Shown here piece by piece: positions 9,207 to 17,850 of a stretch of 64,000 nucleotides of DNA. Each line of letters starts with the position of its first letter. Positions within the stretch are counted from its first letter, which is position 1. Origin of the DNA: Berkiella_A sp964633725 (GTDB lineage Bacteria > Pseudomonadota > Gammaproteobacteria > Berkiellales > Berkiellaceae); contig CAZWHY010000009.1 in the NCBI GenBank assembly GCA_964633725.1, positions 1 through 64,000 on the forward strand, read 5' to 3'. Both the position numbers and the translations under genes were made by a program. The notes under the pieces were generated by a model. It worked only from the letters and a program-made list of their open reading frames with translations, did not search any database and had not been told where the DNA came from.

Positions 9207-10185
9207 TCAAGGATCAGTCTTAATTGTTGCTTTGCTGATGATAGCATTCGTCGAAGTCATTATGCTGGGTTTGATGAAAGGGCACAAAATTGAAATTAAG
9301 TATATCAATACTATGGTGAGTAATGCCCAAAACTATCAATTATTATTAGGGGGGCAAGCATGGGCCAAAGGTATTGCAAAGCAAATAGCACATCAAGAAA
9401 CGAATCAAGCTATCTATTATTTGCCACAGACTAAAATTTTAGGTCGAAACGTCAAATCTGAATTAGTAGATTTACAAGGGTTAATTAATATAAATGCTAT
9501 TGAAGAAAGAAAGATTGCTTCTTTTGAATACGTATTATCTGTTTTAGGTATCAATGCTAGTAACCTGAAAGAACTGGGTTTTTTAAATAAATTAAGTGGT
9601 AGTTTGAACAACACTATATCTAAGACAGAAAAACACATTAAAGCTTTTCAAAAGCGATTCAAGATTCAGAACTATGATTCTGTTAATTCTTTGGATGCGG
9701 GTAGTTTGTTTCGTCAAAAATTTCAAATACTATCAGAAACAAGAAATAATAAACAACCTGAACATATTGTTTCCATCTCCGAAGTACTAGAACTTGGTTT
9801 TCCCACTAGTGCATTTATAAAATTGATGCCCTATATAACAGCATTACCTGAGTCGGTTCCACTCAATATAAACACAGCATCAGCTGTGAGTATGCTAATG
9901 TTGGATCCAAAACTAACAATAGAGGATACTCAATCCTTAATAGCAGAGCGAGATCAAAAGGGAGGGTTTGCTTCTGTTGATGAATTTACTAAACTAGAAC
10001 AGCTGACTGATTTAAATATTGATGCTGAGAACGTGACAGTATTGAGTCAATACTACCTATCTATATCTACAGTTTACGATAAGGAGATTGAGCTCAAGTT
10101 GTATACTTTATTGAAATCAGATAATACGACTGAGAAAGGAAAAATAAACGTATCTGTTATATGGCAAAGTTTAGGAACAGTATGA
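9193..10185 (+). CDS. gspK: Minor pseudopilin GspK
   Basis: 330 aa. The N-terminus MKKTNQGSVLIVALLMIAF carries a prepilin-like helix without Glu5, the hallmark of GspK, which caps the pseudopilus. Two helix-hairpin-helix-like SAM segments are visible (for example NINTASAVSMLMLDP and FASVDEF). Its stop overlaps the gspL start as ATGA at 10182. Confidence 0.92.
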   Translation: MKKTNQGSVLIVALLMIAFVEVIMLGLMKGHKIEIKYINTMVSNAQNYQLLLGGQAWAKGIAKQIAHQETNQAIYYLPQTKILGRNVKSELVDLQGLININAIEERKIASFEYVLSVLGINASNLKELGFLNKLSGSLNNTISKTEKHIKAFQKRFKIQNYDSVNSLDAGSLFRQKFQILSETRNNKQPEHIVSISEVLELGFPTSAFIKLMPYITALPESVPLNINTASAVSMLMLDPKLTIEDTQSLIAERDQKGGFASVDEFTKLEQLTDLNIDAENVTVLSQYYLSISTVYDKEIELKLYTLLKSDNTTEKGKINVSVIWQSLGTV

Positions 10186-11372
10186 AGGCACTATTTATAT
10201 TATCAACAAGTGATTTTGCAAACGTAGAGATTTTTTATAAAGACTCTAATAATGCTGTTGTGCCGATCGATGATAGTAGTTTTAAATCAATAGCAGATAA
10301 TATCAAACAGCATCGTTCAAAAGTTATATTGTTATTATATGGTTGTGATGTAACAAGCAGGAAAATATTCTATCCTAAAAATATTCGAAAATCAAAATTA
10401 AAAAAAATTGTTCCCAACATGCTTGAGGAAGAAATTATTGGAGAGATAGGCTCATTATCCTACTATATTGGGCAATCTGAAAAAAAAGGGCAAGAACAGG
10501 TATGCTTGATTAACAAGAGTCTATTACAAGATTTAACAGATATTTTGGATTCAAATAACATTTATCCAGAAGTAATGACTTCACTCTCATCTATTATTCC
10601 ATTCAAAGACAATGCTTGGTCAATATTGAAATATAACGAATACTATATTATCAATACACAAACAAGAGTGAACATTATTACCAATCAGAAAAATTTTGAT
10701 ACATTAATTAATTTGATGTTAAATGAAGAGCCTGTTAATGATATGTTTTTTTATACCAATAATGAAGAGCCTCTCATACTCTCAAACACAAACATCAATA
10801 TCCATAAAGCTAAAGTAGATATCGCGAAATGGGTAGCAGAATTTGATATAACACATCCTAAAGTGATTAATTTGCAAAAAGAGAATAAATCACAAGAAAA
10901 GCTATTCGCTAATAGAAAAGTTCAACGTCATTTGTATATAATTATGGCAATGTTTGTCGTGATGACATTGGGTTTCTTGATCAAATCAAATGTTGATTTG
11001 AAGTTTGAAATTAACTTGCAAAAAACGCAGCTTGAAAAACAATATTTTGAGTTATATCCTGATGCGACTTCGGTTATCAGTCCAAAGCTTAGGGTTCAAC
11101 GAGAGTTAAAGGCGTCATCTCTGCAAAATATAGAAAGCTTTTTTAATGAATTGACAACTATCTCTCGAGTTATTAACGTGAACTCTGATTTAGAGGTTCT
11201 GACACTCCATTTTCACGATGAGCAGTTTAAAATTAAGTTACAATCTGAAAATATTGCCTCGATAGAACGGTTGCTGAAGAATTTAAAGAATAAAAATTTC
11301 TCAGTCGTGTTATCGAGTTCAAACAAAACTGGAACTAAAATAATTAGCAGAATAGTCGTCAAGAGGCAATGA
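10182..11372 (+). CDS. gspL: Type II secretion protein GspL
   Basis: 397 aa from the ATG at 10182, chosen because it forms an ATGA overlap with the gspK stop and starts the actin-like fold (MKALFILSTSDFANVEIFY). A large cytoplasmic domain that binds GspE is followed by one membrane helix (HLYIIMAMFVVMTLGFLI, about residue 255) and a periplasmic ferredoxin-like domain. Sequence is poorly conserved in this family; the assignment rests on architecture and position. Confidence 0.85.
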   Translation: MKALFILSTSDFANVEIFYKDSNNAVVPIDDSSFKSIADNIKQHRSKVILLLYGCDVTSRKIFYPKNIRKSKLKKIVPNMLEEEIIGEIGSLSYYIGQSEKKGQEQVCLINKSLLQDLTDILDSNNIYPEVMTSLSSIIPFKDNAWSILKYNEYYIINTQTRVNIITNQKNFDTLINLMLNEEPVNDMFFYTNNEEPLILSNTNINIHKAKVDIAKWVAEFDITHPKVINLQKENKSQEKLFANRKVQRHLYIIMAMFVVMTLGFLIKSNVDLKFEINLQKTQLEKQYFELYPDATSVISPKLRVQRELKASSLQNIESFFNELTTISRVINVNSDLEVLTLHFHDEQFKIKLQSENIASIERLLKNLKNKNFSVVLSSSNKTGTKIISRIVVKRQ

Positions 11373-11373
11373 A

Positions 11374-11844
11374 ATGATATTAAAATCGTGGTATCAAAAT
11401 AAAAGTGATAGAGATAAAAAGGCTATTCTTATTTTGGCTGTTTTTTTAGTGTTCTTCAGTGTTTTTTTTCTTTGGCATAGTTTAAAAAATCAACAAGCGT
11501 TTTTATTAGAAGAAGTTAACTATTATCGTGAGTTAAACACCTGGATTGGTCAAAATAAATCTCAGATATTAAGCGCTCGGCAAAATGTTAGCAAACCTGT
11601 TTCAGGTTCAATATTTTCGAATATAGAGCAGACATTCCTATCATTTTCTTCAAAAGGGCACAAAGTTGAAATTAGAACACTATCTAATAATCAGGTGTCT
11701 GTTAACATTCCGCAGACTGCTTTTAATGCTGTTTTGGAAAGAATCACCAACCTAAATCAAAAACATATTTTTGTGGAGCGTTTCGAGGTTGAAAAAACAG
11801 ATAAGCCTGGTTGGGTAAAAGCATACATTGTTTTTAGTCTTTAA
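11374..11844 (+). CDS. gspM: Type II secretion protein GspM
   Basis: 156 aa. A short charged cytoplasmic N-terminus (WYQNKSDRDKKAI), one membrane helix (LILAVFLVFFSVFFLWHSL) and a periplasmic domain, as in GspM, which pairs with GspL. It starts 1 bp after the gspL stop and is the last gene of the operon. No gspN or prepilin peptidase gene follows. The 243 bp downstream hold no recognisable gene. Confidence 0.85.
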   Translation: MILKSWYQNKSDRDKKAILILAVFLVFFSVFFLWHSLKNQQAFLLEEVNYYRELNTWIGQNKSQILSARQNVSKPVSGSIFSNIEQTFLSFSSKGHKVEIRTLSNNQVSVNIPQTAFNAVLERITNLNQKHIFVERFEVEKTDKPGWVKAYIVFSL

Positions 11845-12087
11845 TATATTGTTTCCTATAAAGCCAGATAAAGATATCCATATCGTTACACGACTGCTTA
11901 TTTTTCCCCAAACTTATAACCTGTCCAAAAGCTGTATATGCACTAAATATTTAACACGAGCTGTTTAAAGCCATTAATCTTATGTCTATAACATTTGGTC
12001 TGGCTTCGGTATGCATGCAGCTAACTTTTCAGATATATTAATGACTCAATAAAAAATTAAAAAAATAATTTCATAGGGAGTTCTAAT

Positions 12088-12483
12088 ATGAGAAATTTAA
12101 AATTTTTATTATCGCTATTATTTGGTTTTAAAAATAATACTGGTCGGTATGAATTTCTAATGGGCGCAGTGATGATATGTGCAATTACAGGTTTATTTCA
12201 TCAAAGAATAACTGAAATCATGCAGTTTGATTTGATTTTTAATATTTATGGCATGGTTACAGTTGCATTTTTGTGTGTGATTATTATATGGATGGGTGCG
12301 GCGATTAGTTTAAATCGTTTAGCGGATACCGGTTATAACTCTTGGTTTTTTCTCTGTGCATTTGTACCTTATGTTAATTGGATCTTTATGTTGAGTCTTG
12401 CATTCTTTCCCAGTAAGAACCAATTCGATGATGTGTCTTCTTATTCTGCAGTCGATAAAGAACAACGCCCAAGAAACTTTTGA
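12088..12483 (+). CDS. DUF805-family membrane protein
   Basis: 131 aa with three to four hydrophobic segments. The segment NRLADTGYNSWFFLCAFVPYVNWIFML matches the DUF805 signature (Arg-Leu-x-Asp-x-Gly, Trp, then a late helix). A GGGAG ribosome site lies 7 nt upstream of the ATG. Function is unknown; it is an inner-membrane protein. Its last 75 bp are duplicated at 14756-14832, making its 3' end a boundary of the rearranged region downstream. Confidence 0.75.
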   Translation: MRNLKFLLSLLFGFKNNTGRYEFLMGAVMICAITGLFHQRITEIMQFDLIFNIYGMVTVAFLCVIIIWMGAAISLNRLADTGYNSWFFLCAFVPYVNWIFMLSLAFFPSKNQFDDVSSYSAVDKEQRPRNF

Positions 12484-12556
12484 GTGCTTCAATCGCATGT
12501 TAAATATTCATGCTCAATTTCAAATGCGTAAAATGGCGGTTTGTACGTAGGGCTCT

Positions 12557-12592
12557 ATGAGTCGGATGAGAGATGATTCTTATCCAACTCAT
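12557..12592. terminator. Hairpin between convergent genes
   Basis: Eleven-bp arms (12557-12567 and 12582-12592, one mismatch) with a 14-nt loop, followed by AAATTT. It lies between the DUF805 gene and the minus-strand orphan gene. A bidirectional terminator is the likely role, though the U-tract is weak. Confidence 0.5.
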
Positions 12593-12633
12593 AAATTTAC
12601 TTAGGCATGTACTACAACATTCCCGCTTACAGC

Positions 12634-14304
12634 CTATCTAGGTCGCCAAGTTCGCTTTGGGTTGTCTTGGTCTTCTGGGAGCTCTTGCCCTTTTTCGCCT
12701 AGCTGGGTAACGCCTAATCTTCCAACTTTCGTCAGCTCGCTGTCATGAAAGATATTTTGTGGTTTTAAAAGAGAACAGCTAATCTCTTGCGTGCGAGATT
12801 TTTCCCCTGTTAATTGTCTGTTGATTAAATCTTGGTAACTCATGTCAGGCTGTGGCGATAAACCTTTAAAATTTGGCCATCTTGCATGGCTAAATAGGAG
12901 AGGTTTGGTTCTGATTATCTTGTGCCAAGAAGTTGTGTCTGTTTTGTTAAAAGAAGTTGTGTCTGTTTTGTTAAAAGATGTTGAGAATATGATATCTTTA
13001 TATAAATCTTCTGCATCTAATTTCATTATACGTTTATTATTTTGGTTGTCGTCTTCTGATGTGTATTCATTCGAAAATCTAAGTACGTCATCATTCTGGT
13101 TGTGAATGGTTAGTGCTCTTTGGTGAAGTTTTTCATCTGTAGGTTCTAATAGTGGTGTCTCTTCTGCTGGCTCGAATTGCCTAAACCCTAAAGCATGGTT
13201 TGATAAAAGTTCACCGTTATTTAATACTCGGTATACACCTCCAAATTCGCCACAAACTGCCCACTCTATAGCGACTTGAGTGATAATAGCATATTCCTGC
13301 AAGCTTACGGTGGATAGTTTCGTACGTGGCAATAACATTAATAAAGATGGTTTTTGCTTGGGGTTATTGTCTGAAAAAACATGCGTTAAATATTCATCAT
13401 CATAGTGGGTTTTCTCTAGGGCTTGGTCAATGGGTGAGAAAAGTATACTTTCTATTGCCTGTGTTTGTTGTGGCATATTCAAGATTTTATGAATGTTCAA
13501 AAGGTTGGCTTCCGGCCAAAATTGAGCTAGGCGAAAGGTGACTGTGTTATTACTTTCTTGAAAATGAACTTTTATGTCCATAGCCGCAGATAGAATTGGC
13601 GCATAGGGGTTCAAATTACGCGCTTCAAATTTGCTGCAAAATTTGGCTTCTATTGTCATGCCGCCATGAAAAGAAGGGTTTCCGATTGGCTTAAAATAAT
13701 GGACGGTCGATATGAGTTCAACAGTTCCCGCCATGAGGTTGAAAACGATTATCGGATTCTCCTCTTCGGACATTAAACTTTCTTTTTGTTTGGCAGGGAG
13801 ATTGTTTATTATGTTTTTTAGAAGTTTTAAAATATTTTCCGAGGATGAAATCAATGCTTCTCGCTGCGAATGCTCACATGAATTAATATTATCTTTTAAT
13901 ATATTGTACTTGGCTTGTAACAGCGTCAATATCAATTCAGCATGGATTTGAAGACCATGTAAACTTGAAATATATTTTTCGGCCGTATATAAATCTTTAG
14001 AATCTCGAGCCTTCTTGGAAATATGCTCATGTTTATCTGAAATATAAGTTTGAAGAGACTTTAGATAGGTATTGAATATTTTCGTTTGAAGAAGATATTG
14101 TTTTTCTACAGATTGCCCGCGATTTGTGATATCTATTTGTGCCTCAAAATCTACAACAGTCACTACGCCTTTAGAATCAATTTCTAAGCCTGTTTGTTGT
14201 TTTTCGCAACCAGGAAGCCAGTCATCTAAGATTTTTTTTGTGTTAAGGTTCAATATTGTCTGTTGTGCTTGTGCTTGTGCTTTGGGGCTGGGGCTTATTA
14301 TCAT
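12634..14304 (-). CDS. Orphan 556-aa protein, possible effector
   Basis: No family recognised. It is soluble, with no signal peptide or membrane segment. The N-terminus is Ala/Gln-rich (SPKAQAQAQQ). Residues about 70-180 are largely alpha-helical and could form coiled coils. The middle (about 190-360) looks globular. The C-terminal 150 residues are polar and low-complexity and include an 8-residue tandem repeat (TSFNKTDT). No clear ribosome site precedes the ATG at 14304. A large orphan protein next to an ankyrin protein in a rearranged accessory region suggests a secreted effector, but nothing in the sequence proves it. Confidence 0.6.
   Translation of the reverse strand: MIISPSPKAQAQAQQTILNLNTKKILDDWLPGCEKQQTGLEIDSKGVVTVVDFEAQIDITNRGQSVEKQYLLQTKIFNTYLKSLQTYISDKHEHISKKARDSKDLYTAEKYISSLHGLQIHAELILTLLQAKYNILKDNINSCEHSQREALISSSENILKLLKNIINNLPAKQKESLMSEEENPIIVFNLMAGTVELISTVHYFKPIGNPSFHGGMTIEAKFCSKFEARNLNPYAPILSAAMDIKVHFQESNNTVTFRLAQFWPEANLLNIHKILNMPQQTQAIESILFSPIDQALEKTHYDDEYLTHVFSDNNPKQKPSLLMLLPRTKLSTVSLQEYAIITQVAIEWAVCGEFGGVYRVLNNGELLSNHALGFRQFEPAEETPLLEPTDEKLHQRALTIHNQNDDVLRFSNEYTSEDDNQNNKRIMKLDAEDLYKDIIFSTSFNKTDTTSFNKTDTTSWHKIIRTKPLLFSHARWPNFKGLSPQPDMSYQDLINRQLTGEKSRTQEISCSLLKPQNIFHDSELTKVGRLGVTQLGEKGQELPEDQDNPKRTWRPR
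12927..12974. repeat. 24-bp tandem repeat, two copies
   Basis: Two identical 24-bp units (12927-12950 and 12951-12974) inside the orphan 556-aa gene, adding 8 codons in frame. They are probably a slippage site giving length variants. Confidence 0.85.
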
Positions 14305-14409
14305 GCTGCTAGTTTACCAACTATATGTTTTCTAAGGTGCCATTATACATAGTTTGATGAGGATGTTAATAAGAATTAAAGGGTTTCGTTATATATTATG
14401 AGAAGGTCT

Positions 14410-14626
14410 TTTTCACACACCCACCAGCAAATAATACTTCAAATAATAACTAACAGAATAAGCCACAACCGCGGCAATAGAGCCTACCGTTAATGCCTCT
14501 AAAACAGATTTAATAATATTTTCTTTGATGGCAATGGCTTTTAGAGTGCCTATAATACAAAAAGCAATGCCAGTGAAAGTGGCTATCAAATAAAAAGGCA
14601 CAGAGTTTAAATCACTGGAAAATAAT
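14410..14626 (-). pseudogene. Duplicated 3' fragment of the VIT1-family gene
   Basis: 217 bp matching 16768-16984 with 4 mismatches by eye. It is the C-terminal 70 or so codons of the VIT1-like transporter including its stop. The match starts just outside the stop codon and ends inside an AAATAAT shared with the yciB locus, where it is fused in frame to a yciB fragment. The resulting 91-codon chimeric reading frame (14413-14688) has no ribosome site and no complete domain, so I treat it as a remnant. Confidence 0.9.
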
Positions 14627-14758
14627 TTAAAATTGACCCAGGTATCCGTATCGAAATTATAAACGACATAGAGATTTAGGGTGCCCATTGAAATGAAAAA
14701 AGTTACCCAACTAATGTTTGGGGTATTCCAGATTTTACCTGGAAGGCTAATATTTTTT
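14620..14758 (-). pseudogene. Duplicated internal fragment of yciB
   Basis: About 138 bp matching 17947-18085 with about 8 to 9 differences (6%). It carries the yciB segment for LNLYVVYNFDTDTWVNFKLF. It is joined to the VIT1 fragment at AAATAAT on one side, and on the other side at CCCAG to the DUF805 tail copy. About 960 bp present between the two source segments are missing here. Confidence 0.88.
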
Positions 14759-14832
14759 CCCAGTAAGAACCAATTCGATGATGTGTCTTCTTATTCTGCA
14801 GTCGATAAAGAACAACAGCCGAAAAGTTTTTG
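14756..14832 (+). pseudogene. Duplicated 3' tail of the DUF805 gene
   Basis: Matches 12406-12482. About 61 bp are identical and the last 5 codons before the stop have diverged (EQQPKSF against EQRPRNF). It has no start codon or upstream coding part, so it is a fragment. It lies directly after the yciB fragment. Confidence 0.88.
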
Positions 14833-15099
14833 AGTTATTTTTCACGCACGCCGGACACTACTGGCTGGAATCGAGAGGAGTGGGGTTTGCTCTCTGCTCA
14901 CCGCGAACTCCCAATAAATAGTTATTTATCTAGTTGCCAACCATAAAAAATATATGCTTTTTATTTGGAATAATAGCTTCAATGCTATTGTGTAAAGCTA
15001 TAAATTCGGTATCATGTCACATTGTTATTTACATAGCATACATTCGTTGATGGATGCTCTATCAACTCATTTAGTATGATTTTTGAGGACGGTATTACT

Positions 15100-16716
15100 A
15101 TGCTTTCAACCCCTTCAGCATCCGAAGCTTTAGCCTTTAGAAAAGCAGCCTATAAAGATAATTTAGCAGATCTTGAAAAACTATTTGCAAAATACGGCAA
15201 AAATATCTTGGACTTGAGTGGGAGGATATCTGGTAAAACAGCGCTACATCAAGCATCAGCTGCAAACAGTTTCAATGCAGTCAATGCGTTAATCAACTGG
15301 GGCGCAGATGTAAACATCCAAGATGCAAAAGGCAATACCCCATTAATTCTTTCATATCAGCTACAAAGTTTTGATGCAGCAAATCTTCTTTTAGATGAAA
15401 ATGGGTTAGATGTCCTTTGCAAGAATGATGCTGGGGAGAATGCTTTAATGACGTCAATTGGTATAGGGAAGCCAAAGAAATTTTCATTGCTATATGATAA
15501 ATTTAGAGCCAAACTTACGGCCCAAGTACACGAGCTTATTGCATCCGGTAAGGATATACAAGGCATAGACATAAAACCCAGTGGCGATATCATACTTCTA
15601 AAATTAGATGAGGAAGAGTTGGTAAGTAAAATTCAAACTTGCAAGGGTCAAGTCTATCGCTCCGATGCAGATGAGGATGGAGGTACGCGCGCAGTCAGAA
15701 ATGAAAAAGGATTCAATTTTGAATTTGGAAACGACCATCATTTCAAGGTTCCTCCTTTAGTATTTTTTATGGCACATGATGATAATGCTAGCTTTGAAAT
15801 TCTTCAAAGAAATTTCAAGTACTTAAAACAAATGGGATATAAGGCTATTTGCCTGGAGCTTGATTCAGATGATAGCTTGGAACAAACTTTAACTAATTTA
15901 AGCAACACCTCGAATGATCAAAAGGTTGATGAATTAGATCGTAGAATAGCTAGTCTACATGTAAACTTTATTGAGAGCTTATCTTCTTCCGGTTTTTGTT
16001 ACCACGGTGTAGATGCTCAATTAGGTGTATTGAGAATCTCTGCCGTTAGGGGGGGGGTAACTACCAGTGAAAGAGGTATGGATTTAAGAAATCATCATAT
16101 CTCTGAAAATATTCTAACTTATGCTAATCGGTATGAAGGTGGCGTTATTGTGTTAATAGGTGCTGCACATATTGATTTATTGCCCAGCCTTAGAATTGCG
16201 AACAGAGGCACTATAGATCCGTTTGTATTGTATCAAGCGCACAGCAATTCGAACACCTATATACCTAGCGGAGACTCTTTAGAGGATAGGTTGTTACGCT
16301 TACGCATTACAGAAGGCCCAGATATCGTATGCATGGACTGTAGTAAGCTCTCCCTAAAAAATCAGCAAGCTAAATTCAAGAAACCCATCGCTGAGTTTTT
16401 AGAGCGACAAGCACCTACTCAGGTCTATTCTGAAGAAGTATCTACCCAATTAGTCAGAAAATTACAAACTATTTGCAAAGACTTTAAGGGGGTGGTACGA
16501 GAGCGTAGTGAAGAATCACCTGCAATAATAGTTGATGCAGTAGTTTCAGTGCCAAATTTTCATGTATATAGCAAACAGGCCAAAGCATTACAAAAAACGA
16601 TGCCTTTGTTGGCGACTAAAATGAGCTATATAGGCATTAATAATGAGTCAAGCTTGTCATTGGTCATCGAGGACATCAATGGCGGCCCAAATAGGCATGT
16701 TGTGAATCAGCTTTGA
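15100..16716 (+). CDS. Ankyrin-repeat protein with uncharacterised C-terminal domain
   Basis: 538 aa from the ATG at 15100, which has GAGG 11 nt upstream; an in-frame ATG at 15076 lacks a site. Three ankyrin repeats are visible at about 8-110, the clearest being GKTALHQASAANSFNAVNALINWGADVN and GNTPLILS...FDAANLLL, then a partial fourth. Ankyrin stacks bind proteins and are common in effectors of intracellular bacteria. The C-terminal 300 residues contain a stretch (RGMDLRNHHISENIL ... GGVIVLIGAAHI) reminiscent of the Arg-Asn ... GxxH core of TraB/GumN or ChaN-like hydrolase folds; that resemblance is weak. No signal peptide. It could be a host-targeted effector. Confidence 0.75.
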   Translation: MLSTPSASEALAFRKAAYKDNLADLEKLFAKYGKNILDLSGRISGKTALHQASAANSFNAVNALINWGADVNIQDAKGNTPLILSYQLQSFDAANLLLDENGLDVLCKNDAGENALMTSIGIGKPKKFSLLYDKFRAKLTAQVHELIASGKDIQGIDIKPSGDIILLKLDEEELVSKIQTCKGQVYRSDADEDGGTRAVRNEKGFNFEFGNDHHFKVPPLVFFMAHDDNASFEILQRNFKYLKQMGYKAICLELDSDDSLEQTLTNLSNTSNDQKVDELDRRIASLHVNFIESLSSSGFCYHGVDAQLGVLRISAVRGGVTTSERGMDLRNHHISENILTYANRYEGGVIVLIGAAHIDLLPSLRIANRGTIDPFVLYQAHSNSNTYIPSGDSLEDRLLRLRITEGPDIVCMDCSKLSLKNQQAKFKKPIAEFLERQAPTQVYSEEVSTQLVRKLQTICKDFKGVVRERSEESPAIIVDAVVSVPNFHVYSKQAKALQKTMPLLATKMSYIGINNESSLSLVIEDINGGPNRHVVNQL

Positions 16717-16770
16717 CATTTTCATCACCCTTGATAAATGAGAATAGGGGGGTAGTAAAATGCTATATTT

Positions 16771-17538
16771 TCACACACCCACCAACAAATAATACTTCAA
16801 ATAATAACTAACAGAATAAGCCACAACCGCGGCAATAGAGCCTACCGTTAATGCCTCTAAAACAGATTTAATAATATTTTCTTTGATGGCCATGGCTTTT
16901 AGAGTGCCTATAATACAAAATGCAATGCCAGTGAAAGTGGCTATCAAATAAAAGGGCACAGAGTTTAAATCACTGGAAAATAATAGTGGAATCAGCGGGA
17001 AGACACCTAGCGTCACAAAAGCAATCATGGTGACAATGGCAGAGATGATTGGGTTTGCGTAGTTTAAAGAGACACCGTGGTCTTCTTTGAGCATGGTGTC
17101 TATCCAAACTTGTTTGTTTTGAGTGATTGTTTCGACAATTTTCTCTAATATATCCCCGGTAAAACCTTTTTTTGAATATATTTGGCGAATTTCTTCTTTT
17201 TCGCCTTCTGGATAGATTTCAATATGTTTTTCTTCTTCTTTGGCGAGTTGTCTAATTTTATCACGCTCGCTTTTCGTGGATAAATAATTGCTGACGGCCA
17301 TACTAAAACCATCAGCAAAGAGGCTGGCTAAGCCTAAAATAATCGCGACACTATAACCATAGCCTGCACCATAAATACCACAAATTAATGCAAAACAAGT
17401 GACACAGCCATCAATAGAGCCCAAAAGTGCATCTTTTAGGTAATGGCCTTTATCAGGTTGCATCATTCGATGTTGTATGGCATCGGCGGTGTGTTCTGAT
17501 AAATGTTTTTTGAGTTGATTTTGATCTATTTGATCCAT
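16771..17538 (-). CDS. VIT1/CCC1-family metal transporter
   Basis: 255 aa. The opening YLKDALLGSIDGCVTCFALICG and GLASLFADGFSMAVSNYLSTKSE match the VIT1/CCC1 family (first two membrane helices with conserved Asp-Gly and Asp-Gly-x-Ser-Met). A central charged cytoplasmic, metal-binding-like region rich in Glu (about 85-150) follows, then three C-terminal helices. Plant and yeast members move Fe2+ or Mn2+ into vacuoles; bacterial members are presumed iron or manganese exporters. It is next to bolA, which is itself linked to iron-sulfur handling. Its 3' end is duplicated at 14410-14626. Confidence 0.88.
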   Translation of the reverse strand: MDQIDQNQLKKHLSEHTADAIQHRMMQPDKGHYLKDALLGSIDGCVTCFALICGIYGAGYGYSVAIILGLASLFADGFSMAVSNYLSTKSERDKIRQLAKEEEKHIEIYPEGEKEEIRQIYSKKGFTGDILEKIVETITQNKQVWIDTMLKEDHGVSLNYANPIISAIVTMIAFVTLGVFPLIPLLFSSDLNSVPFYLIATFTGIAFCIIGTLKAMAIKENIIKSVLEALTVGSIAAVVAYSVSYYLKYYLLVGV

Positions 17539-17545
17539 GGATTAT

Positions 17546-17824
17546 TTATTCCCCAGGTGCATTGGCTCTGATTTGTAGTGCATGAATTTCATCCGGAATC
17601 ATATTGCCTAGTGCTTTGTAGACGAGTTGATGTTTTTTGAGAGTGCTTAAGCCCACAAACTGTTCAGACTCGATAATCACCGTGTAATGTCCCGCACCTT
17701 GTTGAAAGCCCGTATGACCTGCATGATGGGCGCTATCATCTATCACTTCAATGCTAGTGGGGTTGAGTGCTTCTGTTAATTTATTTTCAATAACAGTGAC
17801 TCTGTCTACTACTTCACTACTCAT
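17546..17824 (-). CDS. bolA: BolA-family protein
   Basis: 92 aa, the usual size. It has the class II KH-like BolA fold with SAHHAGHTGFQQGAGHYTVIIESEQF and the later HQLVYKALG helix. The conserved His residues coordinate a 2Fe-2S cluster together with a monothiol glutaredoxin. It lies between yciB and the VIT1 gene on the same strand, with 26 bp and 7 bp gaps, so the three are probably co-transcribed. Subfamily (BolA against IbaG) is not certain by eye. Confidence 0.88.
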   Translation of the reverse strand: MSSEVVDRVTVIENKLTEALNPTSIEVIDDSAHHAGHTGFQQGAGHYTVIIESEQFVGLSTLKKHQLVYKALGNMIPDEIHALQIRANAPGE

Positions 17825-17850
17825 TTTCTATTTCTCCAGAAATATATTAT

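Noticed and set aside
14413..14688. 91-codon open frame joining yciB and VIT1 segments
   Set aside because: It is an in-frame by-product of the fragment fusion, with no ribosome site and no complete domain; treated as a remnant.
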